Assembly: GCA_018240865.1 (NCBI GenBank)
Contig: JAFEEY010000006.1
Coordinates: 1 to 39,093 of the forward strand
Direction: 5' to 3'
Source: Pseudomonadota bacterium
GTDB lineage: Bacteria; Pseudomonadota; Alphaproteobacteria; Sphingomonadales; Sphingomonadaceae
DNA length: 39,093 nt
Shown here: positions 15,662 through 24,441 of the stretch, one piece after another
Numbering within the stretch: position 1 is the first letter of the stretch
Layout: every line of letters starts with the position of its first letter
Program-made: the position numbers and the translations under genes
Notes under the pieces: model-generated
Told to the model about the DNA's origin: nothing
The model's database searches: none
The model's input: the letters and a program-made list of their open reading frames with translations, nothing else

Positions 15662-16042
15662 TCAAATTCCAGCAGCCCGGGAGCTGATCAGGGACTTGAT
15701 GCCCAGGCTGAGCGCGTCGCAAAGCAGGGGTTTTTCGATCAACTCCGCGCCGGCCTGCGCGACCGTTCTGCGCATGCTCCTCGTCGGATTGCTGGTGATG
15801 ATCACGGCGGGCAATCGAATGCCACGCGAGCGCAATTGCTCAAGAAGGCAAAGCCCGTTCATGCCCGGCAGCCGATAATCGAGCACCAGGCAGGCATCGC
15901 CGGGGCGGTCTTTCCGCGTGGTCAACGATTCACCCGTCTCGAATGTTTCTACTTCGAAGCCTTCCAGTTCCAACGCGAAGGCCAGCGAAGACCGGACAGC
16001 CGGGTCGTCGTCGACCAGCAGGATTCGCGGTGCTTCGGTCAT
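15662..16042 (-). CDS. Single-domain response regulator (FixJ-type receiver without output)
   Basis: A 126-residue receiver: acidic pocket LLVDDDPAVRSS, phospho-acceptor Asp55 in CLVLDYRLPGMNG, Thr83 in VIITSNP and Lys104 in LIEKPLL. These are the residues needed for phosphorylation. It resembles FixJ/NarL-type receivers but ends after the fold, with no DNA-binding domain. It follows the alternative oxidase gene and lies close to fixLJ. A plausible inference is a phosphate sink or feedback partner of FixL (compare the FixT anti-kinase idea of other alphaproteobacteria), but nothing in the sequence proves it. Start ATG at 16042. Confidence 0.85.
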   Translation of the reverse strand: MTEAPRILLVDDDPAVRSSLAFALELEGFEVETFETGESLTTRKDRPGDACLVLDYRLPGMNGLCLLEQLRSRGIRLPAVIITSNPTRSMRRTVAQAGAELIEKPLLCDALSLGIKSLISSRAAGI

Positions 16043-16058
16043 TGCCGTTCCCACAACC

Positions 16059-16087
16059 AAAAGGGGCGGCGGGTACACCACCGCCCC
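16059..16087 (-). terminator. Intrinsic terminator of the alternative oxidase gene
   Basis: Read on the minus strand: GGGGCGG, an 11-nt loop, CCGCCCC, then TTTT, directly after the oxidase stop codon. It separates the oxidase from the downstream receiver gene. Confidence 0.85.
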
Positions 16088-16097
16088 GTCGCCACTA

Positions 16098-16787
16098 TCA
16101 GGCCGCTATCTTCCACATCGGCTGGAGCTCCGCATGAGGCGGGCAGGGCGCGACCTTGCCTTGCGGCAGACCGCCAAGCTCGTTCGCGAAGCCGTGATTG
16201 ACGTCGCGGTGGTGCGCTTCGTCGGCACGGACTATCAGCACCACGTCGCGCAACGTCGCGGTGTCTGGCAGATTCCAGTAGCGCCTCGCGATCGCCGGCG
16301 CTGGCGTGTTCGGGGACCGGCCCTCGTCGATCTCGGCAAGATAGTGCGTGTAGCTGATTACCGCCTCTTCCTCAAAATAGCCGACCACACGGTGCGCGGT
16401 TTTCGGACTGATCAGGTACAGCGCGAAGAAGAACAGGTAGAACACCCATTGGACGCCGATGATCACCGCGCGCTCGAACCAGGTGGGCCGCGCTACCTCG
16501 ATGAAGGTCATCAGGTGCATCCGTTCGTTTTCCGCTTCGTCCATCAGCGTGCGGATCCAGCCGCGATCGTCCTTCATGCGCCGCAGGCTATGCAGGTGAT
16601 TGATCGTGGCACCCACCATGCCTGGCACGGCTGCGACGGTTTCGAGCACCACCGCACGGTGGCCGTAGCGCTTCGCAAAGAAGGTGTCGGCGCACCAGCG
16701 CAACACCTTTGTAAAGCCGAGCGCGACGCGATCCGACACGCCTTTCGGGTCGTGATGGACACCAATATCAATGAACGGTGCAATCAT
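16098..16787 (-). CDS. aox: Alternative (cyanide-insensitive) quinol oxidase
   Basis: A 229-residue di-iron alternative oxidase, which oxidises ubiquinol and reduces O2 to water without pumping protons. All diagnostic motifs are present: [12 protein letters not shown] (Glu49), NERMHL (Glu88, His91), YFEEEAV (Glu 139-141 region) and [11 protein letters not shown] (Glu190, His193). A hydrophobic hairpin around residues 105-127 anchors it in the membrane. The ATG at 16787 is preferred over the upstream in-frame TTG at 16817, because the predicted promoter would start transcription near 16813. It is divergent from fixL. Bacterial copies are uncommon and are often induced by NO or respiratory stress. 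Confidence 0.95.
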   Translation of the reverse strand: MIAPFIDIGVHHDPKGVSDRVALGFTKVLRWCADTFFAKRYGHRAVVLETVAAVPGMVGATINHLHSLRRMKDDRGWIRTLMDEAENERMHLMTFIEVARPTWFERAVIIGVQWVFYLFFFALYLISPKTAHRVVGYFEEEAVISYTHYLAEIDEGRSPNTPAPAIARRYWNLPDTATLRDVVLIVRADEAHHRDVNHGFANELGGLPQGKVAPCPPHAELQPMWKIAA

Positions 16788-16819
16788 TTGTCTCAAACTC
16801 CAGCGAACCAGTCGCAAGG

Positions 16820-16867
16820 AATTTAGGGTCTGGCGCGGGGTACAGGGATTCGGGTCTTCACCCTAAG
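16820..16867 (-). promoter_or_regulatory. CTTAGGG-type promoter A (alternative oxidase, fixL side)
   Basis: On the minus strand CTTAGGGTGAAGACC (16867-16853), then the -10 hexamer TAAATT (16825-16820) with exactly 35 nt between CTTAGGG and the hexamer. The ATG of the oxidase is 80 bp from the first base of the site. The site also lies 50 bp before fixL on the other strand, so it could feed back on the sensor kinase. Confidence 0.6.
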
Positions 16868-16916
16868 TATGTTCACGGAGGGTCGCTCAGCGCGCGTCGG
16901 CTGTTATTAGAGCGCG

Positions 16917-18413
16917 ATGGGAAGGTCCGATTTGCTCGCGAAACTGCTGATCCGGTACAATCCGTTGCTGGCATGCGGCGTAGCGGCCGTGGCGGTGGCC
17001 GGCGGGTTCGCCGCCCGGCTGTTGCTGGAACCGCTGCTCGGCCAAAGCGCGACCTACATCTTCTTTGTGCCCGCGGTCGTGATTGCGGCGGCATTGTCCG
17101 GCCTGTGGCCGGGCCTGTTCGCAACGGCGCTCGGTGCCATCGCCGGTCTCGTCCTGGATTCGCTCTCGGGTGCCGTCGGTACGGGCAATCTCGTCGGGGC
17201 AGCTGTTTTCCTGCTGGTGGCAGTGGCCGTGACAATCGGCGGCGAGGGCTTCCAACTTGCGCGCAGACAGAGCGAGGACGTGAACGCCGGCATTGCCCAG
17301 CGGGAGGCTCATCTCCGCTCCATCCTGGAAACCGTGCCAGACGCTATGGTGGTGATCGACGAAGCGGGATTGATCCGGGACTTCAGCCACGCAGCGGAGC
17401 GGCTGTTCGGCTGGACCGCGGAAGAAGTGGCGGGAAAGAACGTCAAGATGCTAATGCCGTCCCCCTACCGCGAGGCGCATGACGGCTATCTGCAGCGCTA
17501 CTATCGAACCGGCGAGCGGCGCATCATCGGCATCGGCCGGGTCGTCGTCGGCGAGCGCAAGGACGGGTCGACCTTTCCGATGGAATTGGCAGTCGGGGAG
17601 ATGAGTGGCGCAGACGGCCGCTTCTTCACCGGTTTCGTGCGCGACCTGACCGAGCGGCAGCAGACCGAGACCCGGATGCAGGAATTGCAAACGGAGCTGG
17701 TCCACGTATCCCGCCTGACCGCGCTGGGTGAAATGGCATCGGCCCTGGCGCACGAGTTGAATCAGCCGCTGTCGGCGATCGCTAATTACCTCAAAGGCAG
17801 CAAGATGCTGCTGGACCGCGTTGAGATCCCGCGCGAACGCGTGGCCGACGCGGTCGACAAGGCTGCGGACGAGGCGCTGAGGGCGGGTCAGATCATCCGC
17901 CGACTGCGCGATTTCGTCGCTCGCGGCGAGACCGAGCGCAGCATCGAGAGCCTGCCCAAGCTGGTCGAGGAAGCGAGCGCGCTGGCGCTAGTCGGCGCGA
18001 AGGAACACGGCATCCGTGTCCGCTTCGATTTCAGTCCAGAGGTCGACCTGGTGCTCGCCGACAAGGTGCAGGTTCAGCAGGTCGCGCTCAATCTGATGCG
18101 GAATGCGGTTGATGCTATGATCGACAGCCCATGCCGTGATCTCACCGTCACGCTCGCACCCACCGAGGACGAGATGGCGTTGATAAGCGTCGCCGACACT
18201 GGGCCGGGCATCAGCGAAAAGGTGATCGACCAGCTTTTCCAGCCGTTCGTCACGACAAAACGCACGGGCATGGGCGTCGGACTATCCATTTCGCGCACGA
18301 TCATCGAAGCTCATGGCGGCCGCATCTGGGTAGAAGACAATGAAGGCGGGGGCGCGGTATTCCGCTTCACTCTGCCGCGGGTTGGCAAGGAGGAAATCTA
18401 CAATGGCGAGTGA
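16917..18413 (+). CDS. fixL: FixL oxygen-sensing histidine kinase
   Basis: A 498-residue membrane-bound haem kinase. Residues ~15-110 form four helices like the KdpD/DUF4118 sensor, followed by a PAS domain (~130-245) and HisKA/HATPase domains. The PAS domain carries the FixL haem signature: [14 protein letters not shown] with haem ligand His188, and [20 protein letters not shown] with the FG-loop Arg208 that contacts bound O2. The phospho-His is His279 in [17 protein letters not shown]-site motifs follow ([26 protein letters not shown]). It should be inactive with O2 bound and phosphorylate FixJ at low O2. It overlaps fixJ by 11 bp. The ribosome binding site before 16917 is weak. Confidence 0.95.
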   Translation: MGRSDLLAKLLIRYNPLLACGVAAVAVAGGFAARLLLEPLLGQSATYIFFVPAVVIAAALSGLWPGLFATALGAIAGLVLDSLSGAVGTGNLVGAAVFLLVAVAVTIGGEGFQLARRQSEDVNAGIAQREAHLRSILETVPDAMVVIDEAGLIRDFSHAAERLFGWTAEEVAGKNVKMLMPSPYREAHDGYLQRYYRTGERRIIGIGRVVVGERKDGSTFPMELAVGEMSGADGRFFTGFVRDLTERQQTETRMQELQTELVHVSRLTALGEMASALAHELNQPLSAIANYLKGSKMLLDRVEIPRERVADAVDKAADEALRAGQIIRRLRDFVARGETERSIESLPKLVEEASALALVGAKEHGIRVRFDFSPEVDLVLADKVQVQQVALNLMRNAVDAMIDSPCRDLTVTLAPTEDEMALISVADTGPGISEKVIDQLFQPFVTTKRTGMGVGLSISRTIIEAHGGRIWVEDNEGGGAVFRFTLPRVGKEEIYNGE

Positions 18414-19017
18414 GCCAGTGGTGCATGTGATCGACGATGATGATGCCGCGCGGCAGTCACTCGAATTCCTGATCGACTGCGCTGGCCTGAAGGTGCGTGC
18501 CTACGCATCGGCGATCGACTTCCTCACGACGGTGCCCGACATGGAGCATGGTTGCATCGTCACTGATGTGCGGATGCCGGAGATGAGCGGGATCGAGCTG
18601 CTCGGGCGCTTAAAGGCACTGGACGTGCGGGACCCAATCATCGTCATTACCGGTCACGCTGATGTTCCGATGGCGATCCAGGCTATGAAGGAAGGTGTCG
18701 CCGACTTCATCGAAAAGCCGTTCAGCGACGACGCGATCCTGGGCGCGATACGCGCGGCGCTGGCGCGGCACAGCGATCGCACCCAGGCGAACGAGGAGCG
18801 CGCGTTGGTCAAGGAACGGCTCGAGAGCCTGTCGCCGCGCGAGTGCGAAGTGCTCGACGGGCTGGTCGAGGGCCATGCGAACAAGATCATCGCGTTCGAC
18901 CTCGACATCAGTGCGCGTACTGTCGAAGTCTATCGCGCCAATGTGATGGCCAAGATGCACGCGCGCAGCCTGTCGGAGTTGGTCAGGATGGTGACGATCG
19001 CCCGGCTGCCGGATTGA
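18403..19017 (+). CDS. fixJ: FixJ response regulator
   Basis: A 204-residue two-domain regulator: receiver (acidic pocket [14 protein letters not shown], Asp55 in [13 protein letters not shown], Lys in DFIEKPF) followed by a LuxR/NarL-type helix-turn-helix ([15 protein letters not shown], then [17 protein letters not shown]). It is phosphorylated by FixL and then activates transcription. GGAGG lies 8 nt before the ATG at 18403. It converges with the Nfu-type gene; the two coding regions overlap by 35 bp at their 3' ends. It is the best candidate to read the CTTAGGG-type promoters of this window. Confidence 0.95.
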   Translation: MASEPVVHVIDDDDAARQSLEFLIDCAGLKVRAYASAIDFLTTVPDMEHGCIVTDVRMPEMSGIELLGRLKALDVRDPIIVITGHADVPMAIQAMKEGVADFIEKPFSDDAILGAIRAALARHSDRTQANEERALVKERLESLSPRECEVLDGLVEGHANKIIAFDLDISARTVEVYRANVMAKMHARSLSELVRMVTIARLPD

Positions 19018-19660
19018 AGCGCGGCCAGCGCGCCGCGATCCAGCTGCGGACACGCGCCCTGGAATCGGCGCTCGGCCCCGCCTCATCGGTCGCGGCCTCG
19101 ACGCGTACCACTTCGGGCACATAGCGCTTGATCGCCTGCTCGATGCCTTGCTTCAGCGTGGTCTTACCCGACGGACAGCCGCCGCAGGCGCCGCCCATCC
19201 GCACATAGGCGATGCCGCTTGCCGCATCGAAACGCAGCAGGGTGGCCTCGCCGCCGTCGCGGGCGAGCATCGGGCGGACATGGCGTTCGATGACATTGAC
19301 GATCTGTTCGGCGACAAGGCCACCCTCTGCGGGCGGCAGCGGTTCTGGCAGCAGCGAACCGGGAAGCGCGGGCTCGCCCGAAAACAGGAAATCCGCCAGC
19401 CCGGCCAGCAATTGCGGCTTCAGCCCGGACCATGGAAATGTTGCGGAGCGACGTATCGCGGTGACGAAATCGGGACCGATCATGATCCTGTCGATTCCGT
19501 CGATCGCCAGCAGCACCGCCGCGAGGGGCGCCTTCGCGCTGGCGTCGCCGGGGGCGATCTCCACGGGTGGCCCGCTCAACCACCGGATGCCTGGCAAAAG
19601 GCGAAGCGCGTCCGGATTGGGCGTCTGCTCGACCTGGATGAGCGGGGCGCGCGTCGTCAT
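18983..19660 (-). CDS. Nfu-type Fe-S cluster carrier protein
   Basis: A 225-residue protein with an Nfu N-terminal domain (VEQTPNPDALRLLPG at the start, IGPDFVTAIRR near 80) and a NifU-like C-terminal domain (ARDGGEATLLRF and GACGGCPSGKTTLKQGIE). The CGGC pair binds a [4Fe-4S] cluster between two subunits for transfer to client enzymes. The family is usually about 190 residues; here a long Pro-rich linker and an extra ~35-residue tail enlarge it. It lies 4 bp after the unknown membrane protein gene, so they form an operon under promoter B. Likely clients in this setting are CcoG, HemN and Fnr (inference). Confidence 0.9.
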   Translation of the reverse strand: MTTRAPLIQVEQTPNPDALRLLPGIRWLSGPPVEIAPGDASAKAPLAAVLLAIDGIDRIMIGPDFVTAIRRSATFPWSGLKPQLLAGLADFLFSGEPALPGSLLPEPLPPAEGGLVAEQIVNVIERHVRPMLARDGGEATLLRFDAASGIAYVRMGGACGGCPSGKTTLKQGIEQAIKRYVPEVVRVEAATDEAGPSADSRARVRSWIAARWPRFNPAAGRSSPS

Positions 19661-19664
19661 CGAA

Positions 19665-20150
19665 TCAGAAGATCACCGCGACCGCAATGCCCATGGCGAT
19701 CACGCCAAAGGTCAAAAATACCGGCACGATCAGCATCTGCACCAGCGCAGCACCACCACTGCAATGGCCGGTGAAAGTGTCGATCCCCTGCCGCATGAAC
19801 CAGTCGAAGCTGGCCCGCTTCTCCAGCTTCGGCTCAACCGCGAAGAACAGGCGCGGGACGGCGAAGAACATCGTCACGAAGAAGGCGACGATCACGAGAA
19901 AGAACAAAGAGTCCACCGACCGCGTCGTCGCTGCCGCGAAGGCGGCGATCAATGCGACATAGGCGGAAACGATCATGAGGCCGACGGCCGCCGGAACGTC
20001 GGGCGCGGCCGGAGTCGGTAGGAAGGGGCGTCCCGCTCGCTCTGGTTCGATATCCGGGATCGGAACCGGCGCGATCTGCGCGCTGGCAGGCCACACGGCC
20101 GCGATATCGATGGAGTCGAGACGGTCCGTGGTTATTTTCTCGTGCAGCAT
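19665..20150 (-). CDS. Unknown membrane protein co-transcribed with the Nfu gene
   Basis: 161 residues; I recognise no family. The first ~55 residues are polar and Pro-rich (PVPIPDIEPERAGRPFLP), followed by helices at about 54-74, 81-103 and 135-161. Between helices 2 and 3 lies a conserved-looking segment ASFDWFMRQGIDTFTGHCSG, with a His-Cys pair that could bind metal or haem. AGGAG precedes the ATG at 20150. It follows ccoS and has its own oxygen-type promoter (B), which suggests it belongs to the microaerobic respiratory gene set. Function unknown. Confidence 0.75.
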   Translation of the reverse strand: MLHEKITTDRLDSIDIAAVWPASAQIAPVPIPDIEPERAGRPFLPTPAAPDVPAAVGLMIVSAYVALIAAFAAATTRSVDSLFFLVIVAFFVTMFFAVPRLFFAVEPKLEKRASFDWFMRQGIDTFTGHCSGGAALVQMLIVPVFLTFGVIAMGIAVAVIF

Positions 20151-20191
20151 GGACGGTGCTCCTGAACGGCCGAAGCCTGGGTTCTGGAGTT

Positions 20192-20239
20192 TTTCTACGA
20201 TTCCGGCGGGAGAGCAGACATTTGGATATTCACCCTAAG
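20192..20239 (-). promoter_or_regulatory. CTTAGGG-type promoter B (unknown membrane protein and nfu)
   Basis: On the minus strand CTTAGGGTGAATATC (20239-20225) and the hexamer TAGAAA (20197-20192), again 35 nt apart. The site overlaps the last codons of ccoS, so the downstream pair can be driven apart from the cco operon. The first base is 89 bp before the ATG at 20150. Confidence 0.6.
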
Positions 20240-20418
20240 GGGTTTTCCGGATGTGGCGCGGCGCCAGTGTCCGTTAGCGGCTCCTCGTCGATCAGGATAC
20301 GGAGCGCGGCGCCGTCCATGTCGTCGAATTGGCCGCTGCCTAAAGCCCAGAAGAAGGCAACGAGGCCGGATAGCCCGAGCAGCAGGGCGATCGGGATCAG
20401 CAGGGCAAGGCCGTTCAT
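20230..20418 (-). CDS. ccoS: CcoS, cbb3 oxidase maturation protein
   Basis: A 62-residue single-helix protein: helix LLIPIALLLGLSGLVAFFWA followed by the typical CcoS motif GQFDDMDGAALRIL. CcoS is needed to place haem and copper into the CcoN catalytic subunit. Its start overlaps the ccoI stop by four bases (ATGA). It is the last gene of the cco operon. Confidence 0.93.
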   Translation of the reverse strand: MNGLALLIPIALLLGLSGLVAFFWALGSGQFDDMDGAALRILIDEEPLTDTGAAPHPENPLG

Positions 20419-22523
20419 CGAGGCGCCCTTCGCAGACGCAGCGCATTGCCGACGATGATGATTGACGAGCCCGACATCGCCAGCGCGGCCACGAGCGGCG
20501 TCACCAGCCCGAGCAGTGCCAGCGGGACCGCTACAACATTGTAGCCGATCGCGATCGCGAAGTTTTGCTGCACGATCCGCGTCGTCCGTCGCGCGACGCG
20601 AACCGCCGTGGTGACCGGGGCCAGGCTGTCGCCCATGAAGACGGCGTCGGCCGCGGTCTGGCCGACATCACTTGCCGAGGCAGGCGCGATCGAGGCGTGG
20701 CCGGCCGCGAGCGCTGGGCCGTCGTTGAGGCCATCCCCAATCATAAGTACTTTCGCTCCCTTCGCCGCCAGCCGGTCGATCGCCGCCAGCTTGTCCTCCG
20801 GCCGCATGCCGGTCTGCGCCGTCAGCCCAAGCGCGCGCGCGACAGGCGCGACAGAGTCCCCATGATCGCCCGACGCGATCGAGGCGGGGATGCCGAGCGC
20901 AGCCAGCCGCGCGACCGCTTCGGCCGCGTCGGGGCGAAGCAGGTCTTCGAAATGGAGCAGCACCGGTTTCGACCCCTCGATCGTAAAGGCCACCGCCATC
21001 CGATCGCTACCAGATGTCATCTCTGGCCGGCCAAGCGAGACTGGAGCGCTGAGATAGCGGCCGCGCATCCCAAAGCCCGGCTGTTCATGAAGTTGCTCGA
21101 CACAGGCAGCGGCCACGCCTTCCCGCTCCAGCGCGGTGCGCAGCGCAACGCTCAGCGGATGCCGGCTGGCCTGTGCAAGGGCGAGCACAACCGGCTTCAG
21201 AGCTGGGTTAATACCTCCGAGGTCGATCGGCACGGGACGGCCCAGAGTCAAGGTTCCGGTCTTGTCGAGCAACGCGCGGTCGACTTCGGCCAACCGCTCC
21301 AGCGCCGAGCCATCCTTGATCAGAACGCCTGAACGCATCAGCGTACCAGCTGCGACGATCTGCGCGGCGGGGACCGCGAGGCCCAGCGCGCACGGGCAGG
21401 TGATGATCAGCACGGCGGCTGCGATCAGCAGTGAATGGTGCCAGCCGGCCCCGGCCAGCATCCAGCCGGCGAACGAGAGCAGCGCGAGGGTGTGGACCGC
21501 CGGCGCATAGAGCCGTGCCGCGCGATCCGCGATGCGCACGTAGCGCGACTTGGCCTGGCCGGCCTGTTCCATCAGCCTGGCGATATCGGCAATCGCGGTG
21601 TCCGGCCCGGCGGCGGTGATCCGCACCGTCAGCGGCGCGTCCAGGTTCAATGTGCCGGCATGAACCTGGCCGCCTTGACCGATCGGCTGCGGCGCGCTTT
21701 CCCCGGTCAGCAGGGAGAAATCGAGGCTGCTGGCGCCCGCTTCGATGGTGCCGTCCGCGGCCAGTCTCTCGCCCGCCGCGACGATCATCCGCATGCCGGG
21801 TGCCAGCGTGTCGGCCGCCCGCCATTCGGTCGTGCCGTTCGGCCTCAGAGTAAGGGTCCCGGGCGCGGTCTGCTTCAACAGTGCCTGGACGCCATCGCGC
21901 GCACGGTCGCGCATCACGCTGTCCAGCACGCGCCCGACCAGCAGGAAGAACAGCAGCATCACCGCGCCGTCAAAATAGGCGTGCGGGCCGCTGATCAGCG
22001 TCTCGAACAGACTGAGCGCCGTCACCAGCAGGACGCCGATCGAGATTGGCACGTCCATATTGGTACGGCCGTGCCGGAGCGCGGCCCAGGCGGACTTGAA
22101 GAACGGTCGGCCGGAATAGGCGATGGTCGGGATTGCGATCATCGCCGAAAGCAGGTGGAACAGGTCGCGCGTCGCACCCTCCGCCCCCGACCAGACGGAG
22201 ACAGACAGCAGCATCACGTTCATTGAAGCAAAGCCGGCGACGGCGGTTGCCTTCAGCAGGGAGCGGCTTTCCAACGGCGCCGGCGCATTCCCCTGGATCG
22301 GTTGCGCCTCGAATCCCAGCTTTGAGATCGCCGCCTGCAGGTCAGGAAGCTGGAGTGCTGGCGCATGGTCGATCGCGACCTGCTTGGCCGTGAAATTGAC
22401 GCGCGCCGACGCAATCCCCGGCACCGGTGTCAGGCCGCCCTCGAGTTTCGAGATGCAGCCGGCGCAGCGGAGCCCGGGGACCGCGAACAGAGTCCGCACC
22501 GGACTTTCCGCGATCGCGGTCAC
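20415..22523 (-). CDS. ccoI: CcoI/FixI copper-exporting P1B-type ATPase
   Basis: About 702 residues from the GTG at 22523, which overlaps the ccoH stop in GTGA; the longer frame from an ATG at 22586 would overlap ccoH by 67 bp and is less likely. It has an N-terminal heavy-metal-associated domain with the Cu(I) pair in GLRCAGCISKLEG, a membrane CPC in ITCPCALGLAVPAAQ, the phosphorylation motif DKTGTLTLG, the HP motif in SRHPLS and GDGLNDGPALAAG. It pumps Cu(I) for assembly of the CuB centre of cbb3 oxidase. The gene order ccoG-H-I-S is canonical. Confidence 0.94.
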   Translation of the reverse strand: MTAIAESPVRTLFAVPGLRCAGCISKLEGGLTPVPGIASARVNFTAKQVAIDHAPALQLPDLQAAISKLGFEAQPIQGNAPAPLESRSLLKATAVAGFASMNVMLLSVSVWSGAEGATRDLFHLLSAMIAIPTIAYSGRPFFKSAWAALRHGRTNMDVPISIGVLLVTALSLFETLISGPHAYFDGAVMLLFFLLVGRVLDSVMRDRARDGVQALLKQTAPGTLTLRPNGTTEWRAADTLAPGMRMIVAAGERLAADGTIEAGASSLDFSLLTGESAPQPIGQGGQVHAGTLNLDAPLTVRITAAGPDTAIADIARLMEQAGQAKSRYVRIADRAARLYAPAVHTLALLSFAGWMLAGAGWHHSLLIAAAVLIITCPCALGLAVPAAQIVAAGTLMRSGVLIKDGSALERLAEVDRALLDKTGTLTLGRPVPIDLGGINPALKPVVLALAQASRHPLSVALRTALEREGVAAACVEQLHEQPGFGMRGRYLSAPVSLGRPEMTSGSDRMAVAFTIEGSKPVLLHFEDLLRPDAAEAVARLAALGIPASIASGDHGDSVAPVARALGLTAQTGMRPEDKLAAIDRLAAKGAKVLMIGDGLNDGPALAAGHASIAPASASDVGQTAADAVFMGDSLAPVTTAVRVARRTTRIVQQNFAIAIGYNVVAVPLALLGLVTPLVAALAMSGSSIIIVGNALRLRRAPR

Positions 22524-22975
22524 GACAGGCTCTCGATCAGCCGGACATCTTTCGATCCGCTGCGGACGGTCAGGTGAACCAGCCACCTCCCCGCCGGCAA
22601 GGCGGTGGTCGAACGAAGCCGGCCGGGTCCTGCGAGGGCGAAGCCCAGCGGGATATCGGCCGCTCGCCCGAGCGGATGGCGCGCGACCGCGCTGGCGGAC
22701 AGGCCGGCAAGGGGCTCGCCTTCAGCCGTCGTGGAGATCATGACATGCCGATCGGCATCCAGGGCCACGCGGTTCGTCCAGCCGAGCTTTTCCTGTGCCC
22801 GCGCCTCCGCCAGCCAGCGATTGAACTCCTGGCTCGCGACATAGCTGTTGTCGACAACCGTTCCGCCGAAGGTGCGGGTGGCGTACCATGCCATGACGAA
22901 GTTGACCGCGATCACCGTCCCGAAAAAGGCGGCCAGGACCGCGAACATATGCCAGCCGGTGAAACGCCGCGTCAT
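22520..22975 (-). CDS. ccoH: CcoH/FixH, cbb3 oxidase assembly protein
   Basis: 151 residues with one N-terminal helix (MFAVLAAFFGTVIAVNFVM) and a periplasmic FixH domain: ATRTFGGTVVDNSYVASQEF and LAEARAQEKLGW are family hallmarks. It is needed for stable assembly of the oxidase and works with CcoI. It overlaps ccoG at one end and ccoI at the other by four bases each. Confidence 0.93.
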   Translation of the reverse strand: MTRRFTGWHMFAVLAAFFGTVIAVNFVMAWYATRTFGGTVVDNSYVASQEFNRWLAEARAQEKLGWTNRVALDADRHVMISTTAEGEPLAGLSASAVARHPLGRAADIPLGFALAGPGRLRSTTALPAGRWLVHLTVRSGSKDVRLIESLS

Positions 22976-24441
22976 TGCCCTGCCTCCGGCCGCTCGAAGC
23001 GGCTTTCCGCGCTCGCGGTCTCATGTTCCTCGTCAAGCGAGCGTACTTTGAACGAGAAGTCTTCCTTCGCCGCGCCCACGCCGGGGGCCGCGACGAACAG
23101 CTTCAGCTTGGCGACGCTATCCGCCGGCACGTCCAGTTTTGCTACGCGCGACGCGGTCTCCCGGCTGCCGTCGATCGACCAGGCCCTGGAGCCGGCCAGT
23201 CCATCAAGCGTGATCTCGACCTGGCGCGGCCGCGTTTCCATGTTGCGAACCTTGACCGTGTAGCTGTTGCGGATATCGCCGTCCGACATGCGGACATAGA
23301 TCGGGTTTCGATCCTGCTGCGCGCTGATATCGATCCGCGTGCGTCCGCCCAGCGCGAACAGCATCGCCAAGCCGATCGACAGCCAGACAGTGAAATAGAT
23401 GATCGTGCGCGGGCGCAGCACTGTCTTCCACAGTGGTTTCGGCGTGCCGCCGGCCGCCTCCGTGGCGCAGTCGTCGAGGGTCGCATAGTCGATCAGGCCG
23501 CGCGGACGCCCGATCCGCGTCATCACCTTGTCGCAGGCATCAATACACAGGGCACAGGTGATGCAGCCGACCTGTGGCCCGTTGCGGATGTCGATGCCCG
23601 TCGGGCAGACCGCGACGCATTGATTGCAATCAATGCAGTCGCCGATGCCCAAGCCCAGATCTTCGAGAGTCGCCGCCTTCTTGGTGCCGCGCGCACGCGG
23701 CTCACCGCGCCATTGCTTGTAAGTGACGATGAGTGATTTTTCGTCGAGCATCGCGGACTGGATGCGGGGCCATGGGCACATATAGATGCACACCTGCTCG
23801 CGCATGAACCCGCCAAGGATGTAGGTCGTGGCCGCAAGCACGCCCACCGTCGCATAGGCGACATAGGCGGCCTGTCCGGTGACGAAGGCGCGGAGCAGGC
23901 TCGGCGCGTCGGCGAAGTAGAAAATCCAGGCGCCGCCAGTTGCCAAAGCGATCGCGATGAAAACCGCGTGCTTCGTCGCACGCCTGACGATCTTGGCAAG
24001 GCCCCACGGCGCCTTGGCGAGTCGGATCTGCGCGTTGCGGTCCCCATCTATCCAGCGCTCGACATGCTGGTAAACGTCGGTCCACACCGTCTGCGGGCAG
24101 GCATAACCACACCAGGCGCGCCCAGCGACGGAAGTCACCAGGAACAGACCGATGCCGGCCATGATCAGCAGGCCCGTCACATAGTAAAATTCATGCGGCC
24201 AGATCTCGATGCCGAACATGTAGAAACGGCGGCTGGCGAGATCGACCAGCACGGCCTGGTCGGGCGCGTAGGGGCCGCGATCCCAGCGCAGCCACGGCGT
24301 CAGATAGTAAACGGTCAGCGTGACCGCCATTGCCAGCCATTTCAGCCGTCGGAACCGGCCGTCGATCTTCTGCGGATAGACCGGTTCGCGTTTGGCATAG
24401 AGGCTATCGCTGATGCCCACCAGGTCTTCAGGGGCGGCCAT
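22972..24441 (-). CDS. ccoG: CcoG, membrane Fe-S protein of cbb3 assembly
   Basis: About 489 residues from the ATG at 24441 (MAAPEDLVGISDSLYAKREP); a longer frame to 24510 would overlap ccoP heavily. Five helices surround a bacterial ferredoxin-like core with two cysteine sets: CIDCNQCVAVCPTGIDIR and CITCALCIDACDKVM. Further conserved cysteines sit in WCGYACPQTVW and VCIYMCPWPR. A C-terminal Ig-like FixG domain follows. CcoG reduces Cu(II) to Cu(I) for CuB assembly in other bacteria. It overlaps the ccoP end by 14 bp. Confidence 0.94.
   Translation of the reverse strand: MAAPEDLVGISDSLYAKREPVYPQKIDGRFRRLKWLAMAVTLTVYYLTPWLRWDRGPYAPDQAVLVDLASRRFYMFGIEIWPHEFYYVTGLLIMAGIGLFLVTSVAGRAWCGYACPQTVWTDVYQHVERWIDGDRNAQIRLAKAPWGLAKIVRRATKHAVFIAIALATGGAWIFYFADAPSLLRAFVTGQAAYVAYATVGVLAATTYILGGFMREQVCIYMCPWPRIQSAMLDEKSLIVTYKQWRGEPRARGTKKAATLEDLGLGIGDCIDCNQCVAVCPTGIDIRNGPQVGCITCALCIDACDKVMTRIGRPRGLIDYATLDDCATEAAGGTPKPLWKTVLRPRTIIYFTVWLSIGLAMLFALGGRTRIDISAQQDRNPIYVRMSDGDIRNSYTVKVRNMETRPRQVEITLDGLAGSRAWSIDGSRETASRVAKLDVPADSVAKLKLFVAAPGVGAAKEDFSFKVRSLDEEHETASAESRFERPEAGQ

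Noticed and set aside
20565..22226. Long plus-strand frames opposite ccoI
   Set aside because: Antisense shadows of an ATPase with all its motifs.
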